11,977 nt of DNA from Anaerolineae bacterium (GTDB lineage Bacteria; Chloroflexota; Anaerolineae; B4-G1; SLSP01), in the NCBI GenBank assembly GCA_021107605.1, contig JAIOSN010000098.1:1-11977 (forward strand), read 5' to 3'. Position numbers and translations under genes: made by a program. Below, piece by piece: positions 5,278 to 11,977 of this stretch. Within the stretch, counting starts at the first letter, position 1; the number at the start of each line of letters is the position of its first letter. Below the pieces are notes generated by a model. That model saw only the letters and a list, made by a program, of their open reading frames with translations, was not told the DNA's origin and ran no database searches.

Positions 5278-8200
5278 CTACGGCAAATCAAATCCCAGCA
5301 CGCGCTCGGAGCGAGCCGCCGACAGATAGAGTTGTCCTTCTGCCGAGATAGCGACGCCGGCTGGGAAGAATAACCCGCCCTCGCCACCTAGCATGGTTAA
5401 GAAAGCACCCTGTGCATCAAAGGAGAGGATACGATTATGAGTGAAGTCGGTCAGGTAGACGTTATTCTGGCTATCTAAGGCAAGGTGCGGTTTCACTTCT
5501 GGATTGGCGATCTCCCAGCCGGCAACGCTCCATTGACGCAAATATTCACCCGCACTGGTGAAGACCTGTACGCGCTCGTTCCAAGTATCAACGACGTAAA
5601 TTTCTCCGGCCGCGTTGACGGCAATGCCCACCGGCTCGTCCAGCTGACCGGGGCCACTCCCCGCACCGCCAAATTCACGCAAGAAGATGCCTTCAGTATC
5701 AAAAACCTGCACGCGCTTATTCCCAGTATCGGTGACGTAAAGCTCGCCAGCCGGCCCCAGAGCGACCGCGCGCGGCCCGTAGAAAGCCCCGTGTCCATTG
5801 GAATCACCCAACTGGTATTCCCCGTAGGTTCCCCAACTCAAGAGGTACTGGCCCTGTGCATCAAATTTCTGAATACGGTGGTTCCAAGTATCCGCCACGT
5901 AGAGGTTGCCTGCGTCGTCCAACACCAGATCACCCGGCTCCTGAAACTGACCGGGCGCGGTGCCTTGCTCGCCCCAAAAGTGCAATACATCGCCCTGCTG
6001 GTTGACGTGCCAGATACGATGATTCGCCGCGTCGGCCACGTAGAGCGTGCCATCCGAGGAGACAATCAATCCACGCGGCTGCGCGGAGGGTAACGCAACC
6101 GTAATCTCCAACGGAAACGCGCCTATCGCCTGCGCGTAAGGATCTGGCAACACGGTTGGTTCCGGCACGGCCGAGGCCCCTGTCTCGCTGCCCAAGCGGT
6201 ACCCCCAAACTTCGCTGGCCAGATCGCGGCGCACGTAGAGACGGAACTCGTTGCGATGCGGCCATTCCTTGAGCGTGATCGATTTATCTTTGGCTGCCGC
6301 GTAACGCCGGTAATCCCGATCCCAGATGATGTCCCAGAGACCGGCGCGGATGGCCGGATCGGTCAAGGCCGTGCGCAGACGCTCTCGCGTCAAGCCGTAG
6401 TAATCCTGGATCGGCCACCAGAGGAATTTATAATCAAAATAGAGATATTCGTTCCCCACAATGGCATCCACTTTTTCCCATTGCTCCGAACCGGCGATTA
6501 TCGCCGGACACTCCTTGAGAGTCTCTACTTGAGGATCGGCGCCGTAGAAGTAGGCATTGGGATAAGCGACCATATACCAGGCAAAAGGCCAGGAACCATA
6601 TTCACCATAGGCGACTTTAATATCATGGGGCGCGCCAGTTGTGCGCCAAGAGATATCTTCGATCTGTTCCAACGACACTTTGACGTCCGGGGCCGCGTGG
6701 GCATAGACCAGGAACTCCTTAGCCAGATCATAATTCTCAAAATTAGCCGTCACCATAGTGCGGGTGGTGACCAGCGCGCCGATGACAAAGAGCAACAAGA
6801 CGGCGACCCGAAGCGACTCCTCTCCCCCGGTGCGCCGTATTGACCAGTAGAGGAGTAGCAGGAAGAGCACCGCACCCACTAGCCCGCTGAAGAGCTGTCC
6901 CAGCTGCTGCAATTGCGCTAAAGTGAGTCCCGCCGCCGAGACTCCAGTTGCTGTGAATTCACCCAGACCAACCAATGCCGAAATCAGCACACCCAATCCC
7001 GCCGCGCTCAAGAGCATAGAGAGCGGCAGAAGCCAATCACGCCATTCCCGCAACCGCTCCCAGGCCACACCCTCCGCCACGCACCCGATTCCCCAAGCGG
7101 CCAGGAAGATGCTCGGTAACGCGATATGCACCATCAACCAAGGCATCTTCTCGCCAGCGCAAGTGTAACCCATCCAGGATAGCACCGTCCAACCCAACAG
7201 GAAGAGCGGCACGAAGCGCTCTAAATCCAGCGGCGCGGAGAAGGGCGCCGGTGCAACTTCCTCCTCCTCCGTTCGCCGGGAGCGAGCAGTAAAGAGATAT
7301 ACCACGGCTCCTATCCCGCCGCCAACCGAAAAGAGTAACGGTAGATATTCGTAGAGCGGCGTCATCAGAAGGTAATAATAACCCGGCTGACCGCCCCGCT
7401 CGACACCCTGTTGGGCCAACCAATAAGCTAGCGCGCCCACCAATCCACTTAACAGACCAAGTGCATTGGTAAAGACGGTGGTGTAGAAAACCAAAATAAT
7501 CGCGTAGTGGAGAGCCGCGATCACTGGCCACCGGTTAGCATCCCACCAGAGACCCAGCAGGACGGAGCCAAATAGCGTCAGCAAGACAATCACCACGGCG
7601 ATGAGCAAATCTGGTCCCAGCAAATCCATCACATTCCCACCCAACAACGCATTGTAGAGCGCCAACATATCCCCGCCCGCCAGATAGATGAGCAACGCCG
7701 AGCCGAGCGGTAGTGTCAACGTGCCCAAGACCATCAAAAGATCAAAGAGCGGCATCTGCCGCAAGGTGGTTTCTCCCAAACCTAGACAGACCACTCCCGC
7801 CAGAGCCAAAATGACCACGAGAGCCAACAGTACCGCAATCCGGCCCCCAGGCGGCATCGTGTGGGCCGCCACCCTGGTATTACCGTCCTCATCAAGCGCT
7901 TGCTCTTCCACCTCCGCTCCTGATAAGGACAGGCCGATAACGCCTACCAATAGGACGAGTACCAGCAGCAGGATCAACATAGCGGTAAATAACTGCGGGT
8001 TGGCCCAGGGTCGAAAGAACACCTGCAAGGCGAAGGGGATGAAGAGCAAGAGAACAAAGATAGCCGTATAGATATACGCCGTCTCTTTGATGGTGAACAT
8101 CAAGGCAAAAGAGGCGGCTAAAATATAGAGCCACCGTGTTTCTCGCTGCGCTAGATATTGGAGGATGGCCCAGAGCACCAACACCGCCATCAGCAGACAA

Positions 8201-8604
8201 TAGACATCATGGCGGATATAGCGCGAGTAGTAGGTGATGGAAGGTGAGAGCAGCAACATCAGCGAGGCAACCAATGCTCCACCTGGTTTCAGCCACCGCC
8301 GAAAGAGCCAGGGTGAGAGGACCAACAACACTCCAGCCAGGGCCGGGAAGATACGTGAGGAGAAATCGCCGACGCCAAAGATGAAATACGCCAGAGCGTT
8401 CAGATGAAAGAGCAACGGCCCGTGCATCATCGGGTTATGCGTGTAACCCTCTCCGGCGTAGAGTTGCCAGGAGTATTTGGTATGCAGGCTCTCGTCGTGG
8501 CTCATCACCCGATTGCCCAGGATATAGAAACGAGTGAAAAGAGCCAAGAGTAGAATCATCAGGAGGGATATCTTCTCCCAACGCGCTAGTTTCTGCCAAT
8601 TCAT
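5278..8604 (-). CDS. TIGR03663 (Agl23-like) polytopic glycosyltransferase-type protein fused to a six-blade NHL propeller
   Basis: 1108 residues. About 1-612 is a polytopic membrane region related to dolichyl-phosphate-mannose protein mannosyltransferases. The residues I recall as invariant in TIGR03663 are present: Asp37-Glu38 in SHDESLH, HGP at 61-63, and conserved arginines near 84 and 128-131 (YYSRYIRHD). GEKMPWLMVH at about 483-492 also fits. An extracytoplasmic region (about 613-835) follows, then six NHL-type blades to the C-terminus. Their signatures are YVADAANHR, YVADTWNHR, YVTDTGNKR, YVVDTWNER, YLTDFTHNR and a decayed YLSAARSER. The family has been linked to cell-surface glycosylation or lipid-linked sugar handling; the exact reaction is unknown. 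The propeller may bind protein or glycan outside the cell. The ATG has GGAGG 5 nt upstream. A possible promoter lies at 8687-8715. It stands alone, not in a visible glycan cluster. Confidence 0.87.
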   Translation of the reverse strand: MNWQKLARWEKISLLMILLLALFTRFYILGNRVMSHDESLHTKYSWQLYAGEGYTHNPMMHGPLLFHLNALAYFIFGVGDFSSRIFPALAGVLLVLSPWLFRRWLKPGGALVASLMLLLSPSITYYSRYIRHDVYCLLMAVLVLWAILQYLAQRETRWLYILAASFALMFTIKETAYIYTAIFVLLLFIPFALQVFFRPWANPQLFTAMLILLLVLVLLVGVIGLSLSGAEVEEQALDEDGNTRVAAHTMPPGGRIAVLLALVVILALAGVVCLGLGETTLRQMPLFDLLMVLGTLTLPLGSALLIYLAGGDMLALYNALLGGNVMDLLGPDLLIAVVIVLLTLFGSVLLGLWWDANRWPVIAALHYAIILVFYTTVFTNALGLLSGLVGALAYWLAQQGVERGGQPGYYYLLMTPLYEYLPLLFSVGGGIGAVVYLFTARSRRTEEEEVAPAPFSAPLDLERFVPLFLLGWTVLSWMGYTCAGEKMPWLMVHIALPSIFLAAWGIGCVAEGVAWERLREWRDWLLPLSMLLSAAGLGVLISALVGLGEFTATGVSAAGLTLAQLQQLGQLFSGLVGAVLFLLLLYWSIRRTGGEESLRVAVLLLFVIGALVTTRTMVTANFENYDLAKEFLVYAHAAPDVKVSLEQIEDISWRTTGAPHDIKVAYGEYGSWPFAWYMVAYPNAYFYGADPQVETLKECPAIIAGSEQWEKVDAIVGNEYLYFDYKFLWWPIQDYYGLTRERLRTALTDPAIRAGLWDIIWDRDYRRYAAAKDKSITLKEWPHRNEFRLYVRRDLASEVWGYRLGSETGASAVPEPTVLPDPYAQAIGAFPLEITVALPSAQPRGLIVSSDGTLYVADAANHRIWHVNQQGDVLHFWGEQGTAPGQFQEPGDLVLDDAGNLYVADTWNHRIQKFDAQGQYLLSWGTYGEYQLGDSNGHGAFYGPRAVALGPAGELYVTDTGNKRVQVFDTEGIFLREFGGAGSGPGQLDEPVGIAVNAAGEIYVVDTWNERVQVFTSAGEYLRQWSVAGWEIANPEVKPHLALDSQNNVYLTDFTHNRILSFDAQGAFLTMLGGEGGLFFPAGVAISAEGQLYLSAARSERVLGFDLP

Positions 8605-8622
8605 TTACGCCTCCGGATGGTT

Positions 8623-8666
8623 AGTCAGATAGTCGGGTGGTCGATAGTCGTCAGTCAGATAGTCGG
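8623..8666. repeat. Direct repeat of AGTCAGATAGTCGG in the glycosyltransferase gene leader
   Basis: The 14-bp unit AGTCAGATAGTCGG occurs at 8623-8636 and 8653-8666, 30 bp apart, with further TAGTCG fragments between. It lies between the possible promoter and the ribosome-binding site, in the presumed untranslated leader. It is related to the GTTAGTCT tandem repeat before smc. No function can be assigned. Confidence 0.65.
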
Positions 8667-8686
8667 ATTGCCAGTAATCAGAGTTA

Positions 8687-8715
8687 CTTATACTTTGTCA
8701 TTTGGTTAGTGTCTT
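8687..8715 (-). promoter_or_regulatory. Possible sigma-70 promoter of the glycosyltransferase-like gene
   Basis: On the minus strand AAGACA (8710-8715) and TATAAG (8687-8692) are separated by 17 bp: 4 of 6 and 5 of 6 matches to the primary sigma consensus. This would give a leader of about 80 nt before the ATG at 8604. The -35 half overlaps the end of the candidate inverted-repeat element at 8705-8907. It is based on sequence match alone. Confidence 0.35.
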
Positions 8716-8907
8716 TAGGTTTTCGCTAGCCCCAGTACGCCGACTGAAGTCGGCTACCAGAGGCTAAAGCCGGCGGTCCACCTACGTGGACTGGGTTAAG
8801 CGCGTCGCCAGAGGGCGACGTCCGGCGCAGCGTGCCTCAGAAAGCGACTTCAGTCATGTCCTGGGACCAAATGAGCCGTAAAGTGGCGAATTTCTCGTGA
8901 CACTAAC
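8705..8907. mobile_element. Candidate inverted-repeat element (about 203 bp), no coding capacity
   Basis: The ends GTTAGTGTC (8705-8713) and GACACTAAC (8899-8907) are perfect inverted repeats; one more G/C pair can be added outside. The flanks TCATTTG (8698-8704) and CCATTTG (8908-8914) match at 6 of 7 positions and could be a worn target duplication. The interior is packed with hairpins, listed separately. There is only one copy in the window and the repeats are short, so this is much less certain than the element at 3707-3853. Confidence 0.45.
8739..8855. repeat. Cluster of intergenic hairpins (REP/BIME-like)
   Basis: Several perfect stems follow one another: GCCGACT/AGTCGGC at 8739-8754, GGCT/AGCC at 8762-8771, GTCCAC/GTGGAC at 8776-8791, and CGTCGCC/GGCGACG at 8803-8820. 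An outer pair, GACTGAAGTCG (8742-8752) with CGACTTCAGTC (8845-8855), forms an 11-bp perfect inverted repeat spanning the cluster. No reading frame runs through it. Such mosaics are typical of dispersed intergenic repeats; other genome copies cannot be seen here. Confidence 0.65.
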
Positions 8908-8956
8908 CCATTTGCTATTTGTCACTCTCTTCACGGATTATAACATATTCAAAGGG

Positions 8957-8994
8957 GCAAACAAAAAGCACGAAGAAAAATTCTCCCCGTGCTT
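8957..8994 (-). terminator. Rho-independent terminator of metG
   Basis: On the minus strand, 26 nt after the metG stop, AAGCACG pairs with CGTGCTT. The stem can extend inward through GAGAA/TTCTT. It is followed by TTTTTGTTTG. A stem plus T-rich tail in the right place makes this a good intrinsic terminator and separates metG from the next gene. Confidence 0.8.
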
Positions 8995-9019
8995 GCGGCT
9001 TAACAATCCTTACTTCGGA

Positions 9020-10789
9020 CTAACCTCCCAAGCGTGCCATTTCCTCTCCGATCACGCTCTCATCCAATTTTTTGAAGAGTGGCTGCGGTTTCTCCAGCGG
9101 GCGCCCTGCCGGCAGCGCCGTAAATTCCCAGACACCGCTGGCCTCAGCGTCCTCGTAGGTCAACACCCGATGCGCGTCCTCGCCCGAGGAAACTTCCTTG
9201 ACCAGCTGTTCGCCAAAGAGCATGGAATCATATCCCAACAGCTCATGCAAGCGCTGCGCGGAGAAAGGGAGGAAAGGAGCCAGAAGCACCTTCAACGCGT
9301 TGATGGCCTGTAACGCCACGTTAAGCGTCGTGCCCGCCGCAACGCGATCTGCTTTAATCTGCTGCCACGGAGCCTTCACTTCCAGATAACGGTTTGTCTC
9401 CCGAGCCAGTTCCAGAGCCACACCCAACGCGGCGCGAAAGCGCGGCACAGCCAGCTCTTTCCCCACCAGCTCAAAAGCGGCTTTGGCCTTCTGGAGCAAC
9501 TCCGCATCCACCACCGCGAGCTCTCCGCACACCGGGACTTCACCAAAATACCGGACGGTCATGGAGAGCACGCGATTCACCAAATTGCCCCAGGTTCCCA
9601 CCAACTCGCTATTATTCCGCTGCACGAAATCTTCCCAAGAGAAGTTGGTATCGTTTGTCTCCGGCATCACTGCCGCGAGATAGTAACGAATCGCATCGGG
9701 ATCATAGCGCGAGAGGAGATCGGGTATCCAGATCGCCCAATGACGACTCTTGGAAGCCTGCTCTCCCTGGATATTCATGAACTCGTTGGAGGGCACATTG
9801 TAAGGCAGATTTAGCGTGCGCTCCTCTTCATAGAGACGTTTAATCCCCAGTAACTCCGCCGGCCAAATGATAGTATGAAAAGGGATATTATCTTTACCGA
9901 TGAAGTAGTAAGTCAGGGCCTCTGGGTCATACCACCAATCCTTCCACGCCGCCTCATCGCCCTCAAATTTTGCCCATTCAATGGCAGCCGATACATAACC
10001 GATCACCGCTTCAAACCAGACATAGAGTCGCTTGTCCTCATACCCTGGTCTATCCAACGGTACGGGGATGCCCCATTTGATATCACGAGTAATAGGCCGT
10101 CCTTGCAGTCCTCCACTCACGTAGTTTTGAGAGAACTTAAGTACGTTGGAACGCCAGTGCGCTTTGTTCCCATCTTCCAAATAACCCAACACGTCAGGTT
10201 CAAGCTTGGGCAAATCCAGGAAGAAGTGTTCCGTCTCGCGGATCACTGGCTTTGACCCATCCAGGGAACATCGAGGGTTTCCTAACTCTAACGCATCCAA
10301 CAAATGACCGCAGTTATCACACTGATCCCCACGCGCATCCTCGTAGCCGCAATGCGGGCAAGTCCCTTCCACATAGCGATCAGGCAAGAAACGGTCCAGG
10401 GACTCTGAGTAGAACTGCTGCTGGCGTTCGGGATAGAGATAGCCAAGTTCAAGGAGACGGGTGAAGATATCTTGCGCTACCTGCGCATGATTGAGAGTAT
10501 CAGTATGCGTAAAAAGGTTGTAGGTGATGCCAATCTCCTGCTGGGTTTCCAAGAAATGCCGGTGGTAACGTTCAAAGATATCACGCGGCGTGACGCCTTC
10601 TTTTTCCGCGTGAACTGTGATCGGCGTCCCATGCGCATCGGAGCCAGAAATCATCAACACATCATTGCCCTTCAAGCGATGATAGCGAGCGAAAATATCA
10701 GCGGGTAGATAAACCCCGGCCAAGTGCCCCACATGCAAATCTCCGTTGGCGTAGGGCCAAGCGACTGCCACCAAAATCTTCTTTGCCAT
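9020..10789 (-). CDS. metG: Methionyl-tRNA synthetase
   Basis: A class I aminoacyl-tRNA synthetase that charges tRNA-Met with methionine in the cytoplasm. Residue numbers below count from the upstream ATG at 10792. Seen: the HIGH motif is HVGH (residues 20-23) in AWPYANGDLHVGHLAG. A zinc knuckle has CPHC (145-148) and CDNC (158-161); a second Cys pair is reduced to a single Cys in GNPRCSLDG. RETEHFFLDLP, YVWFEAVIGY and FIGKDNIPFH follow. The KMSKS loop reads QASKS at about 345-349, keeping the second lysine but not the first. The anticodon-binding helical domain follows. The protein ends without the C-terminal EMAP-like tRNA-binding domain found in longer homologues. Two ATGs occur in tandem. 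I chose the second (10789) because GGAGG is 6 nt from it but only 3 nt from the first (10792). It is probably transcribed alone; a weak -10-like TATACT lies at 10892-10897. Confidence 0.96.
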   Translation of the reverse strand: MAKKILVAVAWPYANGDLHVGHLAGVYLPADIFARYHRLKGNDVLMISGSDAHGTPITVHAEKEGVTPRDIFERYHRHFLETQQEIGITYNLFTHTDTLNHAQVAQDIFTRLLELGYLYPERQQQFYSESLDRFLPDRYVEGTCPHCGYEDARGDQCDNCGHLLDALELGNPRCSLDGSKPVIRETEHFFLDLPKLEPDVLGYLEDGNKAHWRSNVLKFSQNYVSGGLQGRPITRDIKWGIPVPLDRPGYEDKRLYVWFEAVIGYVSAAIEWAKFEGDEAAWKDWWYDPEALTYYFIGKDNIPFHTIIWPAELLGIKRLYEEERTLNLPYNVPSNEFMNIQGEQASKSRHWAIWIPDLLSRYDPDAIRYYLAAVMPETNDTNFSWEDFVQRNNSELVGTWGNLVNRVLSMTVRYFGEVPVCGELAVVDAELLQKAKAAFELVGKELAVPRFRAALGVALELARETNRYLEVKAPWQQIKADRVAAGTTLNVALQAINALKVLLAPFLPFSAQRLHELLGYDSMLFGEQLVKEVSSGEDAHRVLTYEDAEASGVWEFTALPAGRPLEKPQPLFKKLDESVIGEEMARLGG

Positions 10790-10822
10790 CATTCTCCTCC
10801 CTCAAACATAGATCACTGGGGC

Positions 10823-10883
10823 GTTACTACTCAGGCGTACTAGACCTCGGAGGTCTGCACAATAGGCCAGCCTGAGTAGTAAC
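10823..10883. mobile_element. MITE-like element, short copy (61 bp) with 8-bp target duplication
   Basis: The ends GTTACTACTCAGGC and GCCTGAGTAGTAAC are perfect 14-bp inverted repeats. One 15-bp palindrome, AGACCTCGGAGGTCT, lies at 10842-10856. The flanks ACTGGGGC (10815-10822) and ACAGGGGC (10884-10891) match at 7 of 8 positions, consistent with an older 8-bp target duplication. Arms and orientation match the long copy: 19 bp left of the palindrome against 22, and 27 right against 26. It lies between the sigma-factor terminator and metG, about 30 bp before the metG ribosome-binding site, probably within the metG leader or promoter region. Confidence 0.85.
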
Positions 10884-10910
10884 ACAGGGGCAGTATAACT
10901 GACTCCCGAT

Positions 10911-10943
10911 AAAAAGAAAACCCGCTAGCAGAGCTAGCGGGTT
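10911..10943 (-). terminator. Rho-independent terminator of the sigma-factor gene
   Basis: On the minus strand, 21 nt after the stop, AACCCGCTAGC pairs perfectly with GCTAGCGGGTT (11 bp) around a TCT loop. The stem runs into TTTTCTTTTT. The long GC-rich stem and T-rich tail make this a textbook intrinsic terminator. Confidence 0.92.
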
Positions 10944-10964
10944 GACTATCAGAACAATAAGGGA

Positions 10965-11977
10965 CTAACGCAAATAATCTCGTAACTCGCGGCTACGGCA
11001 GGGATGCCGCAAGCGACGCAAGGCTTGGCCTTCAATCTGGCGGATCCGTTCACGGGTCAGGCCAAACTTCTGCCCTACTTCCTCTAACGTGTAGCTCTCT
11101 CCATTCTGCAAACCAAAGCGCATGCGCAGAATACGGACCTCACGCGGAGTCAGCCCGCGCATGGCCTCCTCTATCCGGGCACGCAACATGCCGCGATAGG
11201 TCATATCAGGCGGGGTGGGTGTCTCCTCATCCTCAACAAAATTACTTAACTCACTATCCTCATCCTCTCCCACCGGGCGCTCCAAGCTGAGAGGCTTCCA
11301 AGATACCCGCATCATCCATTGAACTTTACGCGCGTCCACACCGAGGTCTTCTGCCAGTTCTTCTGGCGAGGGACGTTGCCCACGCTGCTGCTCAATTTCC
11401 TGTGCACGCCGGTAGAGCCGGCGAATACGATCACTCATGTGAACCGGTACGCGGATGGTGCGACCTTGATCCGAGATGGCGCGCGTAATTGTCTGGCGAA
11501 TCCACCAAGTCGCATAAGTGCTAAACCGGTACCCGCGTTGGTACTCAAATTTTTCTACCGCTTTCATCAGCCCCAGGTTCCCCTCCTGGATCAAATCCAA
11601 GAACGGAACCCCACGGCCCACATATTTCTTAGCGATGCTCACCACCAACCGGGTGTTAGCGCGAATCAGATGGTCCCGGGAATCTATGCCTAAATATATA
11701 ATTTCTTGTGAACGCGCGCCTGTTTCTAAATCATGTCCATTATTCTTCAACTCAATTTCCGCTTCCCGCCCGGCCTCGATACGCTTAGCTAACCCTACCT
11801 CCTCTTCAGTAGAGAGCAAAGGCACCCGGGACATCTCCTTCAAGTAAAGCGCCACAGAATCATCAATGCCAATCCCGGAGAGGTCATAAAGGTCATCCTC
11901 ATCAACAGGTAAATCCCCGGGGAAATCCTCGCTCTCATCCTCTGAATCCAGTTCAATGCCAAACTGGCGCAACTCTA
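10965..11977 (-). CDS. sigA: Primary sigma-70 factor, 5' end cut by the window edge
   Basis: The housekeeping sigma subunit, which directs RNA polymerase to -10/-35 promoters. Seen in order: region 1.2 (DDSVALYLKEMSRVPLLSTEEE), region 2 with the core-binding and -10-melting block (DLIQEGNLGLMKAVEKFEY, then RFSTYATWWIRQTITRAI), VPVHM leading into region 3, and region 4 with the -35-binding helix-turn-helix (TLEEVGQKFGLTRERIRQIE). The C-terminal RSRELRDYLR is typical of primary sigma factors. The acidic stretch at the window end (ELDSEDESEDFPGDLPVDEDD) belongs to the variable N-terminal part. A TTG at 11972 could be mistaken for the start, but the frame stays open through GAG to the edge, so more N-terminal sequence probably lies outside. 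About 336 codons are visible. It is followed by a strong terminator. Confidence 0.94.
   Translation of the reverse strand, partial: ELRQFGIELDSEDESEDFPGDLPVDEDDLYDLSGIGIDDSVALYLKEMSRVPLLSTEEEVGLAKRIEAGREAEIELKNNGHDLETGARSQEIIYLGIDSRDHLIRANTRLVVSIAKKYVGRGVPFLDLIQEGNLGLMKAVEKFEYQRGYRFSTYATWWIRQTITRAISDQGRTIRVPVHMSDRIRRLYRRAQEIEQQRGQRPSPEELAEDLGVDARKVQWMMRVSWKPLSLERPVGEDEDSELSNFVEDEETPTPPDMTYRGMLRARIEEAMRGLTPREVRILRMRFGLQNGESYTLEEVGQKFGLTRERIRQIEGQALRRLRHPCRSRELRDYLR

Noticed and set aside
6256..6843. Plus-strand 195-codon frame
   Set aside because: It is antisense to the well-supported glycosyltransferase/NHL gene and has no recognisable domain.
8739..8855. CRISPR array
   Set aside because: The hairpins differ from one another and there is no regular repeat-spacer spacing.
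8897..9313. Plus-strand 138-codon frame
   Set aside because: Its greater part is antisense to the 3' end of metG and it crosses the metG terminator; no supporting motif.
10793..10910. T-box or SAM riboswitch controlling metG
   Set aside because: The leader is short and mostly occupied by the 61-bp element. I saw no T-box-like motif and no terminator/antiterminator pair of its own.
11970..11972. TTG as the real start of the sigma factor
   Set aside because: The frame remains open to the window edge, and primary sigma factors usually have more N-terminal sequence, so the start is probably outside.

Overview
The window looks like chromosomal DNA from a member of the Chloroflexota, probably Anaerolineae-like. 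The strongest clue is a membrane protein of the TIGR03663 (Agl23-like) family, which is known mainly from Chloroflexota and archaea. An LpxL-type acyltransferase beside a CDP-alcohol phosphotransferase, and slightly GC-rich DNA (judged by eye), are compatible. Taxonomy is inferred from family content, not from a marker search. Every gene lies on the minus strand, so reading in the direction of transcription runs from high to low coordinates.

Layout from right to left. (1) 10965-11977: primary sigma factor (sigA/rpoD), cut at its 5' end by the window edge and closed by a strong rho-independent terminator at 10911-10943. (2) 10823-10883: short copy of a MITE-like element in the metG leader. (3) 9020-10789: metG, with its own terminator at 8957-8994. 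(4) 8605-8956: repeat-rich intergenic DNA with a candidate second inverted-repeat element, a cluster of hairpins, short direct repeats and a possible promoter. (5) 5278-8604: a 1108-residue polytopic glycosyltransferase-like protein ending in a six-blade NHL propeller. (6) 5156-5277: intergenic palindromic repeat. (7) 4448-5155, 3868-4455, 2795-3685 and smc below 2750: an apparent lipid/chromosome operon. It encodes a degenerate Nudix-like protein, a CDP-alcohol phosphatidyltransferase, an LpxL-like acyltransferase and SMC.

The lipid genes probably act together at the cytoplasmic face of the membrane: a CDP-diacylglycerol head-group transfer followed by acylation. The arrangement recalls the mycobacterial pgsA1-patA-pimA-Nudix block, but the product here is unknown. 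SMC is a chromosome-organising ATPase; its frame is interrupted by one in-frame TGA in the hinge.

The most notable observations concern small mobile DNA. Two copies of a MITE-like element share 14-bp terminal repeats. Each is flanked by an 8-bp target duplication, one perfect and one with a single mismatch. The long copy sits inside the lipid operon, and its target duplication is the Shine-Dalgarno sequence of the acyltransferase gene. Insertion therefore copied the ribosome-binding site instead of destroying it. The short copy looks like the long one after deletion between two internal palindromes. No CRISPR array, tRNA, rRNA or defence system was seen.
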